Notes under the pieces: generated by a model
Databases searched by the model: none
The model's input: the letters and a program-made list of their open reading frames with translations, nothing else
What the model was told of the DNA's origin: nothing
In this document: piece by piece, positions 54,535 through 64,000 of the stretch
How positions within the stretch are numbered: position 1 is the stretch's first letter
How the letters are laid out: every line of letters begins with the position of its first letter
Made by a program: the position numbers and the translations under genes
NCBI GenBank assembly: GCA_008933995.1
Contig: WARS01000030.1
Coordinates: 4,107,804 to 4,171,803 of the forward strand
Origin: Datnioides undecimradiatus
Taxonomy: Eukaryota; Chordata; Actinopteri; Lobotiformes; Datnioididae
DNA: 64,000 bases
Direction: 5' to 3'

Positions 54535-56111
54535 TTATGCTGACACCCAGAGGATTGACACGCCACTTCCTGTTTGGTGGCTGATCTGATTGACCCGTCC
54601 ACGCACACAGTCCAGTGTGAAGAACACCGCTGTACCATTACGAACCTGGAAAGACGCCCTCAGGCTCACTCTGGCCCAGCGGCTGCCCTCAGGCATCTGA
54701 CCACCCACCTGCTGGGCCAATGGGACGAGTCGTGCTCCTTCTACCTCTCGGCCTCCTCCTGACCCCTCTGGGTCACTTTTTCTTAGTAGAGTCACCTTGA
54801 CCAAGTTGCAGGAGTGTATGAGTTTAAGATCCAGAGCTACACTGGCTGTGCCACTCTCCATGAAGACAAAATCCCGTTTCTGATCTGTGGTTCCCTTCCC
54901 TAGCAGCCCCATCTGGGATACCTGAGCACTGTTCTGTCGGAAGAACAGAGGCTTGTTTCGAACCGCTCCTGAGGGAAGGCCAGTTTGAGCCACAGATGCA
55001 GACAGAGAGGCAGAGATAGCAGCGGGGACCCAAACCAAGCTGAGGGTACTGATGCCTGTCTCATCACCAAAAAAACGTACATTGCACTGAGCTGGAGAGA
55101 GGATCTCAAAACCCAGTGTGTCCCCAGGACCAACTTTAGATGCTCCAGACAGAGATATGGATGTGTCTCGATAGTGGACGCCTGGTTTGAAGGTACGGCA
55201 CAGCTCCGTACCAGTTCCATTGTTGTTGAGGTACGCCACAAGTTGGAAGCCCTCGCTGACACATGCCTGGCCCATTGAGTACAACGCCTGCTGAAATACA
55301 AAACGCACGGTGCCACTTTCTGCAAAACGGATCCCACGGCTATCGTGAGTCAGCCCCACTACGTAAGGGTCAGAGGTGGAGGTGGTGCGGAAGACTGGTC
55401 GATAGTTTGTATGGTAATGTGCAGACACTGTGGCTTGCGCTGTCATGGCAACAGCCCCAGTGTCATGAGAGAGCCAGAGGAGACTGAGTGGGGCTGCCGA
55501 AGGGTCATACAGCTGCAGACCTTCACTGCTTTGGTTACAATGGTGGCTAGCACTCCGGAGGAAGAGGGAGATCATATGACCTGGGGCAACCTCTGCTACC
55601 CCGCTAATGCTGGCGCTCTGTAGCGACCTTCCCTCTTGCTGCTCGATCCGAACACCACTGAGGTCCCGACCTTCAGAGCCATCTGTGTTGTTCAGACGGA
55701 GACACACCTGTATGAAACTACGACATCCATGGCTCACTGAAAGATTCTCATCCAGCCAGACAAGACCATGCTGCCTGAACACCAGGCGACCGTCTTCAGT
55801 GGACACCAGACCCGCATTAATCCTTCCCTGGATGTGAAGCTGCACACTTGGGAAAGCATGAGCCAGGATGTGGCTTTTTGTGCCAGACAGACTCACATCA
55901 CCAGCCCAGGAAAGAGAGAGGGGACTGTCACCAGCTGCAGCAGGGCCAGAGCAGATGGTGTCGGTCGTGAAGGTACAAGGTGAAGCCATGGGCTCCCCGT
56001 CACACTCATTACAAGCCTGACACTCATCCATGTGTGAGTTGTAGAAGTAGCCATGGCCACACATTCCTGAGTTGGCATCTCGCTCTGTCATGCCCTGACA
56101 CCTGAATCCAC
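54535..56111 (-). CDS. Unnamed gene exon 6 (second TNFR-like module and three C1q/TNF-like repeats)
   Basis: This large last exon starts after the acceptor atcttcag and is open for 525 codons to its stop at 54537-54535. Three repeats end in LSLLWLS (about 627-633), LSLVWVP (775-781) and SILWVSA (937-943). Inside, phrases such as FAESGTVRFVFQQAL and VGPGDTLGFEI fit the C1q/TNF beta-sandwich. Cysteines recur at similar places (548, 555 and 610; 702, 723 and 761; 853 and 920). Confidence 0.87.
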
Positions 56112-58967
56112 CTGAAGATAGTCAGAAAAAGGACTGAGTGTTGTCAGTGAGTAGTTCAACAAATGTAAGCAGTTTGAATGATAAAATGTGAAATTGTAAA
56201 TCAGAACTGTAAAGGATTGCAGACAGAGCTGCCAGAGGTTTTCAGTGATTCATGTTACCTGGAGTATTGAGACACTTCTGTGGATCTCCACACAGATCAG
56301 CAATTTCAAGGCACTCATCTCTGTCCTGTAATGAGTGATAAATTGACACTTTAACAATTTCAAAATCTTTGACTCAGCTGTTATTGAAACTGGACTGTGT
56401 GTGGTTGCTATTAGTGGGGAACCCAGAGGTCACTAAACTCTAGAGAGCTTTGTAGCTTTGTTATGGTTTCCCAGTTTCATGCAACCTTACTATAGTTATG
56501 TAATACTTAAGTATTATACTTTCACATCATTGTTTTCAGCAGCAGCAAGCAGTTGCCAACACATATGCCAGGGTTACTCTGAAGGACTGTTAACGTTGCT
56601 GTCTTGTTAATGTTTTTCTGTCTGTCAGGACAATTCTACTTTAAATAGCATTCAGGGATGAAACAGTAAAGTAGCATTTGCTATAACATTTTATCATTTA
56701 ATACGAATGTATAAAAAAGGCAGCACTAACCTGACATATTCTGTCTGCATGGACCGAACACTGGGCAACCAGGAAGAAGCCAGCAGGACAGATGGTACAT
56801 TTCTCACAGCGAGGATGACCGCTGCTGAAGCCACAGTACTCGTCAGGACCGCAGCTCCTACAGGCCAACAGGGAGCGACCCACCTGAAGGTATCAAATAC
56901 AGCAATGTAATGATCAGAGATTAAAGCACAGTTATCATCATGATATTAAAAAAAAGCAGCTAACCATAATAATATTTGTAGGAGATGGATTGAAAGAATT
57001 GTGAGTCACGTTAAAAATGTTAAATATGTTAGATCAGAAATCATGCAAGATTCATCAGGTGCGCGTGTAAGAACTGTGGGGCTAAATTCCTCAAGAGTCC
57101 TCTATGGTGCAGTGCATGCCTCTACAGCAGTAGCAGGTGTTCTCAGATCTTTTACTTACTTCTATTAAAAATAGAAGGTTCAATACAGTATATAGAAACA
57201 TTTCAGTATTTATAAATACTAGTATAAAAAATACTAGTGCCTCAAAAATTGTCTGTATTAGTATTTGAGTAAGTGCACTAGAGTAAAGTTACTGTCCCAC
57301 ACTGCGGCTGTCCAGTTTATTTAAAATCCACGATAAGAGAAATACACACATTGTCACATGATGATAGATTCAAATTACATTACAGTAATGATAGTTTTAT
57401 ACGTTGCTTCAGTTACAATTAACTTTGATCATAATGCTTTTGCTTACAAATGAGTTGAGTCTTTGAAGACTGAAACATAAGGCATCATTCTGACACTCAT
57501 GTTGCGTTTTTTACATTGACATTGCATTGTGAACATATACATACACATGTTCATACACACTTCTGATTCAAGCTGCAGCTCACCTCCATCACGCTGGCCT
57601 CCATGTCCACTTTGTGCAGAGAGAGAGCCTGCTGTGCTTGGTTGGCTCTAACCTGCCCACCCAAGGTTTCCATGTGACTGTCTAGCTCCCCCTGGAGGCT
57701 CTGGAAAGATGTTTGTTTGATGCCGTCCATCATTATGTTATACTGGGCTTTCACCTGGAAGTTGACGAATACAGAGAAATTTAATCACTACTTTAAATTA
57801 TGATAGAAAGCACAACATAAACTTAAAATGCACAGTGCATCAGTGGTCCTCTAAGAAAATAAAACTTATGTAGGTCAGGAGTTTTCAATCCGCCTATTTG
57901 AAATAAACGTTTAATGTCTCGAAACCAGTAACTATCAACACTTGATCAATAATCATCACCTGTCACTATCATGAATTACAAACACCTTACTTGCTCCATC
58001 TGTTCATGCATCCTCCTCTGTTGCTCCAGTATTTCTCTTTGCTGGTTGACCAGCGTCCCCTGCTGCTCGCTGAGGAGCCTCTGCAGCTCTTTGACCTCGT
58101 CCTGCTGGCCCCTGAGGGCCTCAACCAGCTTCTCCTGGCTCTTAGACAGCTGCAGCTGTAGCACAAGAGCGTCCTCTGAGGGAAGCTCATTGTTCCCTGT
58201 GGCAAGAAAGACAACTGTGAATCAGAAGTTCAAGTATCTACTGTTTCGGTGTTTGATGAGATTCATAATTCTTTCTTTCTGTTTTGCGTCTAATCACTCA
58301 CATACTGACCTGGCTTCATGTCACATGTCAGCTGTATCCACGCACCACGTTCCGACCCAAAGTCCGGAAGCTCATCCAGAAACTGAGCCGCTCGGTCTGT
58401 AACATGAACCGGAGAAGAGCTTCCTCTCCCGTCGTCTCCTCCATGCGTACCGCAACCGTCTCCGACGCAAGGCTTGGGCTTTTGAAGCATCCGAAGAGGA
58501 AGTTTACATCCAATCCCTTTACACTCCCGCGTTGCACTGTCATCACTTGTCGGGTGATGAGAGACAGTGGTTGGACAGGTCCCACCGGCGCAGCCAGGAT
58601 GGAAAACTTCCGCCGTGATGGTTCTCGGGTTGGTCCTCCTTGTGCCATCTGTGTGCGCAAAACCTCCTGACTGAGGTTGGAGAACGGCGTACGGTGCTAA
58701 GGGCGCACTCTGGGCTTGGTGATGACTGAAATGCGCATCCTGTTGATAGCTCGGGTAGACCTGTCCTTGTCTGGATTGTGCAGACTGGTGAAACTGCCGT
58801 CGCGGCGCTGAAGCCTCCGTGCGCCCTTGGCAGTGCGCTCCGACGCACGGTCTTCTCCAGTCCTGACCAGAGAAGCAGTGCGCCCCCCGGCAGCTCTCAG
58901 ATACGCTCTCTGCTCCACTGAGCATAGCTGCTACACAGAGAAAAACTATGCTCGAGATGCGTGCCAT
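54535..58967 (-). CDS. Unnamed secreted multidomain protein: CxGxxC region, coiled coil, TNFR/EGF-like modules, three C1q/TNF-like repeats
   Basis: Six minus-strand exons: 58967-58310, 58196-57991, 57754-57584, 56883-56731, 56325-56259 and 56111-54535. All borders are GT..AG and in frame (2832 nt, 943 residues). The ATG at 58967 has the strong context acaATGG and is followed by a signal peptide (hydrophobic to about residue 21). Then come five CxGxxC motifs (26-31, 41-46, 126-131, 149-154, 167-172) and a Gln/Glu-rich coiled coil (about 225-345). Next are a TNFR-like module (C353 to C395), an EGF-like start with DRDEC and NTPGGFRC (397-425), a second TNFR-like module (C436 to C472), and three repeats of about 150 residues, each ending in an S(L/I)xW-type strand. 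Five N-glycosylation sequons lie in the repeats. I infer a secreted oligomer whose coiled coil joins subunits. I cannot name the family. Confidence 0.85.
56259..56325 (-). CDS. Unnamed gene exon 5 (calcium-binding EGF-like start)
   Basis: A 67-base exon between the acceptor ctcattacag and the donor g/gtaaca. It encodes DRDECLEIADLCGDPQKCLN and TP, joining to GGFRC. The D-x-D-E-C and CxNTxGxFxC pattern is that of calcium-binding EGF modules. Confidence 0.82.
56731..56883 (-). CDS. Unnamed gene exon 4 (TNFR-like Cys module)
   Basis: A 51-codon phase 0 exon between the acceptor taccttcag and the donor cag/gttagt. It encodes CRSCGPDEYCGF, CEKCTICPAGFF and HADRICQ. The spacing C..C..CPxGFF...C....DRIC matches TNF-receptor cysteine-rich repeats. 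Confidence 0.85.
57130..57310. repeat. Teleost AAGTAC-type repeat fragment
   Basis: Phrases tcagatcttttacttact and gtattagtatttgagtaag resemble the dispersed repeat seen at 42735-43640. It lies in the intron between exons 3 and 4 of the unnamed gene. Confidence 0.35.
57584..57754 (-). CDS. Unnamed gene exon 3 (coiled coil, continued)
   Basis: A 57-codon phase 0 exon between the acceptor aacttccag and the donor gag/gtgagc. It encodes VKAQYNIMMDGIKQTSFQSL and on to KVDMEASVME, predicted helical. Confidence 0.85.
57991..58196 (-). CDS. Unnamed gene exon 2 (coiled coil)
   Basis: The acceptor is ttgccacag and the donor is caa/gtaagg. It encodes ALVLQLQLSKSQEKLVEALR and a long QQ/E-rich heptad stretch ending MHEQMEQ, a clear coiled coil. 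Confidence 0.87.
58310..58967 (-). CDS. Unnamed gene exon 1 (signal peptide, CxGxxC motifs)
   Basis: The donor is cag/gtcagt and the exon ends one base into a codon. It encodes residues 1-219, with CRGAHC, CVGAHC, CAGGTC, CKGIGC and CVGDGC separated by His/Gln/Ser-rich linkers. An upstream in-frame ATG at 59006 would bury the signal peptide and is not preferred. Confidence 0.83.
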
Positions 58968-59006
58968 TGTGCGGTGGTGGAAGGTAAAACACGATAGAGG
59001 ACACAA

Positions 59007-62000
59007 ATTGAATGGTGTTCCTTTTTACGCATCAATCCTTAAGCCCTGTAGACCTGGTTTGATCATCTCCTTAAGAAAAAAGAAAATCCTTCAAAGTAGT
59101 AATTATCCGTAACTGCCAATTGATCCCGAACAAGTGATTGCACAGACCCTCAGCTTGTCTTCATTGCGCGCACCACAGTTTCTGCCCCCTTTGCCCCTTC
59201 TGGAGATACGTAGCTGCGTCTCGCCCACATGTGGCGCTCACTGCTCCTAATTGGCAACAGGCTTTGCTCCTAGTCTTAAATTAACCCGTAGCTTTCCCGG
59301 ACATACCACTCTGCCGAGTCACTCCATTCCCACTGAAAGTGTGCATGTGGTAGATATTTGGACTATTCTAATGTTATTTCTATTCTCACACTGCGGCGGG
59401 TCATTCTTCAGCAGTTGTTTGTGCACAGTTATTTCATGGCAAGCTCCAAATGGTGCAGTGGAATTTCAGAGGTTTAGTTTATAGAGTAGTTCACATGTAA
59501 TTGTATTATTCAAAGCTCAAATAACTTCTTTTTGACTTCTTTTCAGCCATTTGTTGTGATGAGAGGATCAGCCCTGTGGGTTTTAAATAATCCCTGCTTT
59601 ATATGGCGTCAAAGCTTTGATCCCCTCTGTAATGCTGGATTTGGGTGCAGTGAAAGAACTTTTAAAACACAACTCTGTGATATTGTAAAGTTAGAGCCAA
59701 AACTGCTTCTCCTGTAAAACGGAGACTTTATTACAGTTTATTACCACTCTCATTTCCCCCCTTGACCCCACATGGCTTTGATTAAAGCTTTAACCCACAT
59801 TAAAAACACTTAAATGTTTCCCCTTCTTGTCATTTTCATGGCCAAGTCCCCCCCCACACACACACATATACACACACAAACACACACAGAAGGTCTTAAT
59901 GTAAATCAGTACGTAAATCATCCACCCTTTAGCACTACAGTAATATACAATGTATATATGTATACAAAGTGCTGTTACAAAGTTAAAACACTTAAAATAA
60001 TACAAAAAAGCAGATGAGGATAAAAAGATAATAATATTAGTTTGTCATGAACTCAAAAACATTTACGGGCAGTAATTAATATACTGAGTTGGGAGTGTGG
60101 GGGAGTATTTCTTCACTCTGACTGCAGCATGCACACACATGCACAGCAGGTGATGGCACTTAGACTTAGTTACTAATTTACTCACTAAGGTTAATTTGAG
60201 ACCACACATGATTCTGAATGTGGCCGCGGACTTTAGGTCTGTGCTTAAAAGAGACAAACTGGGCAGGCCAGTCAGAGCTTCGTGAGGCAGTTCATGTCTG
60301 TTGGGTGTTTTCAAACTTTGATACACTGCACACCTTTTTTTCACATGGTCTGCACTATTCATAGTGATGCTTTTAGCGTCAGTGTTTTGCCACGACCGCT
60401 GTGTTTTGACACTATAAGGACACCTCAGTATGTTCTCGTATGAGATGAAAATAATTCTAATTTCTAACCGATGTATAAATAAAACACAGAGCACCCGTCG
60501 AATAATTCAACGCAGATAGGATGTCTCTGTTTTGTAGTTCACCCCCATCGACACAAACTGCATCCCTTTTAGCTAGGTGTACCTCATATGCTACGAATTT
60601 GGTGCATGCTATATCTCTATGGTAACAATAACAATGCATTTGTTGTTGATTACACGACATAATTGTTTATACATCTTCGTATTATATGAGTCAGTCATAC
60701 TATAGTTATACTTTACAGTTTATGCTATAAACACTCCTTTCTCCATTTTCCAGTTAAGTGAAACTGTCACTACCAGAATGGACTCATACTGGAGTCATTG
60801 TGTTTCTTTCATCTCAGCCCTGTAAGTCTTTAGTTATATGCTGCATTACCTCAGGTGACCCAGGTACTTAAAGGCAAACTCACTCAGGTGTTTTCAGTTA
60901 AGTTGATTGATTGGGCTTCACTAGGGCCGTGCAGGCTGGTTTATTTGTCTACCACCTTTCAGCAACACGGCAATAAAAGGTGCTTTCAATTAGACACAAA
61001 AAGGCATTGATACAAGATAAAATGAACAAAATACACCAAAAATCAGGATATTAGGCTTAACATTGTAGTTATAATAGCATAAATAACAAAAAAGATTGAA
61101 TAAGCTCTTCAAAGTTGGGTATTTTAAAAGGAACGAGCAAAAGGGAAACATTTTAAGCCCCAATTCAAAAGAGCTGACAATTGGATTAAACATCAAAAGT
61201 CAGGCAGGAAGTCTTCATATCAGTTCACAATGGTGTAATCTATCTCATTGTGCAACAGAGCAGAAGAGTAATGGAGGTATCAGTTAATGATGTTGTTTGC
61301 ATGCCCACAAAGTCTGAAGACAGGTCTAATCGGGCAGGACGTAGGGCCCTCACCTGATTCTTTAAGACTGTATGAATGAATACTAAGCCTCACTCTGCCT
61401 TTACAGAGAAGCAGTTAAATCTACTTCCTGATTTTACAGGATCTGTGAAGAGGCAACGTCACATGCAGTGGTTACTTAGAGACTGACCCAAGAGCTTTTT
61501 ATCAGCTCCTACGAGTGAAAGAGACACAAAAGGTAAGAACTGACAAATGCTATAGTAAATATTAAATGTTTATTCAAGAAGATGATTAGTGACAGGTGTT
61601 TATTATGATTTATAGTAAATTAGTAAAATACAAATGTGACTTATGAAATGATTGATTTGCAAATATATACCTATATATGTCCTTTTTATTCATCTCCTGA
61701 AGAGTTAAATACTTGTGCAGCCACATCAGCTTTGTTTAAGACAAACACATGTCCCCTCGGAGCAGCCAATGAATGGTTGTGCAACTAATTAGAAAACAGT
61801 AAGAAGCTCTCGACCGCAAGAAAGGAGAAAACATGTTGGTTTATGTCAGCAGGCAATGCTTTCTGATTCCCTTCATGCATATAAGTCTCAATAAATCGCT
61901 TTTTGTGCTCGGGCTTTGGCGCGTCAGCCTCTTTGCTTGCCTGTCTTTCTCCTGGCAGCTCGTCGTTCTGTTGATGTGTAAGACCACAGTCAGCGACGGC

Positions 62001-64000
62001 AGCAACAGTCTGACACGCCTGATGACTGCATGGAATTCGTAAACAAAAGCGGTTTTGTAATGCATGCTTTGATGAGCACATACGTGGCCGGGCTAAGACA
62101 GGACGACTGACGCATTACAGTAATTAATACTGAAAAGAGATACACCTCTGTATACAGTTTGTGTCTCATGGAAACAGAAGTAAGGATGGACTTTCACATC
62201 TGTCAGGCAGAAGTTGTAAAGGGCCGCGGAGGTAAAGATTTCACTTTCATATGGAAACAATACTTAGATCATGACCGTCCTCTGCACTCTTCCCCTTCTA
62301 CCTCATTACAGCTTAATGGATGGTCTGTTTACTGTTGAGCATAAACACAGAATGAGAGCGAGCAGCTCGTGCAGGACTGTGTACTGTACATCTTCGTATT
62401 TGTGTATATGCACATGAAGCTGCATTTGTGCGTGTATATACAGTACATATGTGTGTGAGGAAGAACAAGTGGTAAGGAGAGCAATAAAGTGCGAGACGGG
62501 TTCTGAATTTACAAATGTCTCAAACACTGGATATGAGTCGGCGTATACAGGACAGAATCTGCACTTTGCATACCTTGAGCTTCGGCTTTAATGTATAAAA
62601 TACATCAGCGTTGGGTTAAACAAAGCCAAACAGATGTCCGCTGAGCCAGTCGTATATTCAAACTCACCCTGATCTTCACTTCTGAGAATTTATTCACTTG
62701 TTCTCAGATGATTGACCGACTCTGTCATGATGTGATCCAACCATGGTTGAAAAGGTTCATAGGCATTTAGCAAATTGTGGAATAATAAAACAGGCTGAAA
62801 AACATATCAACAATGTTTTATATTAATAATACATAACAAAACACAGTGAAGTACTTTTACTTTGTTTTTGTTTTTTACCATTTTTGCCTCTTTCAGCCCA
62901 GTTTTTGGATTTTGGACCCAGTTTTGGGTCGCCCTTATCGTGACATTTGCAACAGCAGCATGCAGCTGTTTGCAGCGAAAAAGCTCCGGTTTACCTTTTC
63001 CTTTTCTGCAGTTAGAGGGCCAGATGTTTCCCTCAGGAGTTGGTGAAAATACCAAACATGTAACTGGTTTAAAAGCGATGAACTAAATGACGGTGTATAA
63101 GAAAGTCGTAACTTGTTGGGCCTTGGGAACTTATTCCGCCTAAGTATCACCTAGCATTTCAATGTATGTTAGCTAATTGTTTCTGCTCTACTGTCACAAC
63201 TTAACTGTATGGTTTACATTCATTTCATAGAGTTGTAGGGGTTGCAGCTGTCTTTAGCTGTCTACTGGATGTGTAAACTAACACCTTTTTTGATGACACG
63301 TTTGCCATATCAAGTGAAAAGTTAATAAAGTGCCAGCACTGTGTTTATAGCCTGGGGCCAAAAAATCAGCCAGCGCAGGTTTCACATGAAAACAGGAAAT
63401 GAAGAGTGGCTTCTCAGAGCTACACGCATATGACTGACTGCTTGAATCGAACAGATTTAGATGTATTTAAGGTCACAGGGTTTCCCAGCATCCACTTAGC
63501 AGACACTGAAAACTGAGAGCTAAGATATGCGAAGTGAAATGTGGTTAATGAGCTACAGAATTACACTGTGAAACATAACACAACAACTTAATGAGACACA
63601 GAAAAGAATGAAGACACAGCTTGTACAACACAAAATGTCATTTCATAAAATATAATCAACTCCAGAGGTGAGAAGTTGTTAGCACGTGAAGAACAGACTC
63701 ATCAACATGTGTCACACTCATATTAGCATGGTTACAAAGAAGTTATATGTAAACAGTATATGTATAAACAGGGGTGGCTATATACAGAAATCATTTATTT
63801 TGTGTAAAAGTCACCATACAAGTATCTTAATATCAGTGATGGATACAGGTCGTGTATATTTTGCTATTAGCTTAGACAGTTGTTCATGTGTGCTTGCTGT
63901 ATGACGGCATCATGGCCTTGTTAGCCTCTGCTGACACCTTAACATGCAGAGAAGAAGCAGGTGACGATCAGAAACAGAATTACAATCTCACCATCAATAG
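59007..64000. other. Region upstream of the minus-strand gene, no gene recognised
   Basis: 59007-59280 should hold the promoter of the minus-strand gene, and it is locally richer in CpG. Beyond it the sequence is AT-rich. It has an AC microsatellite at 59852-59889 and scattered short open frames with no motif, start context or splice pattern that I trust. Confidence 0.55.
59852..59889. repeat. (CA)n microsatellite
   Basis: An interrupted CA repeat preceded by a run of C (cccccccacacac). Confidence 0.8.

Noticed and set aside
54824..55983. Several 70-145-codon frames on both strands inside the last exon of the unnamed gene
   Set aside because: They overlap the 525-codon frame with recognisable repeats and are out-of-frame shadows.
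58965..59006. Upstream in-frame ATG at 59006 as start of the unnamed gene
   Set aside because: It would add 13 residues ahead of a clear signal peptide. The ATG at 58967 has a better Kozak context and places the hydrophobic stretch at the N-terminus.
59500..64000. Several short open frames in the last 4.5 kb
   Set aside because: None has a domain, a conserved splice pattern or convincing codon character; the length fits chance in AT-rich sequence.

Overview
The window is vertebrate nuclear DNA, most likely from a ray-finned (teleost) fish. Genes have short exons with GT..AG borders separated by long AT-rich introns. The introns carry decayed LINEs of three types, solo LTRs with target-site duplications, teleost-type dispersed repeats and many microsatellites. 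There are no operons, ribosome binding sites, CRISPR arrays, rRNA or tRNA genes that I can see. Species cannot be named from the sequence alone.

Layout. (1) Positions 1 to about 40650, plus strand: the 3' ten coding exons (5261-40274) of GPR158, a class C orphan receptor now also called the metabotropic glycine receptor. The exons encode the end of the extracellular Cys-rich region, all seven membrane helices, and a long cytoplasmic tail with four VCPWE-type motifs. The 5' exons (signal peptide, Cache domain) lie upstream of the window. Introns 2, 4 and 5 of this set are 11.3, 7.0 and 7.1 kb and are loaded with mobile elements: a frameshifted intronless coiled-coil reading frame (9738-11050), an L1/Tx1-like LINE (13960-15780), an L2-like LINE split by an LTR (25300-26920), a restriction-endonuclease-type LINE 3' half (31560-32820), and a solo LTR with a perfect 5-bp duplication (33615-34050). 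(2) Positions 43958-49613, plus strand: a complete 11-exon annexin A13 gene (316 residues), with a five-codon MGN first exon, four annexin repeats and one GC-AG intron. (3) Positions 54535-58967, minus strand: a complete-looking six-exon gene for a 943-residue secreted protein I cannot name. Its parts are a signal peptide, a region with five CxGxxC motifs, a coiled coil, TNFR-like and EGF-like Cys-rich modules, and three C1q/TNF-like beta-sandwich repeats in one large last exon. (4) Positions 59000-64000: no gene recognised.

The three genes are not expected to form one pathway. GPR158 acts at neuronal membranes. Annexin A13 is a myristoylated calcium-dependent membrane binder of epithelia. 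The third gene looks like an extracellular oligomeric matrix or ligand-type protein. The unnamed multidomain gene is the best candidate here for undescribed biology; the frameshifted coiled-coil unit inside the GPR158 intron and a CpG/TATA/ATG/donor cluster at 15950-16760 come next.
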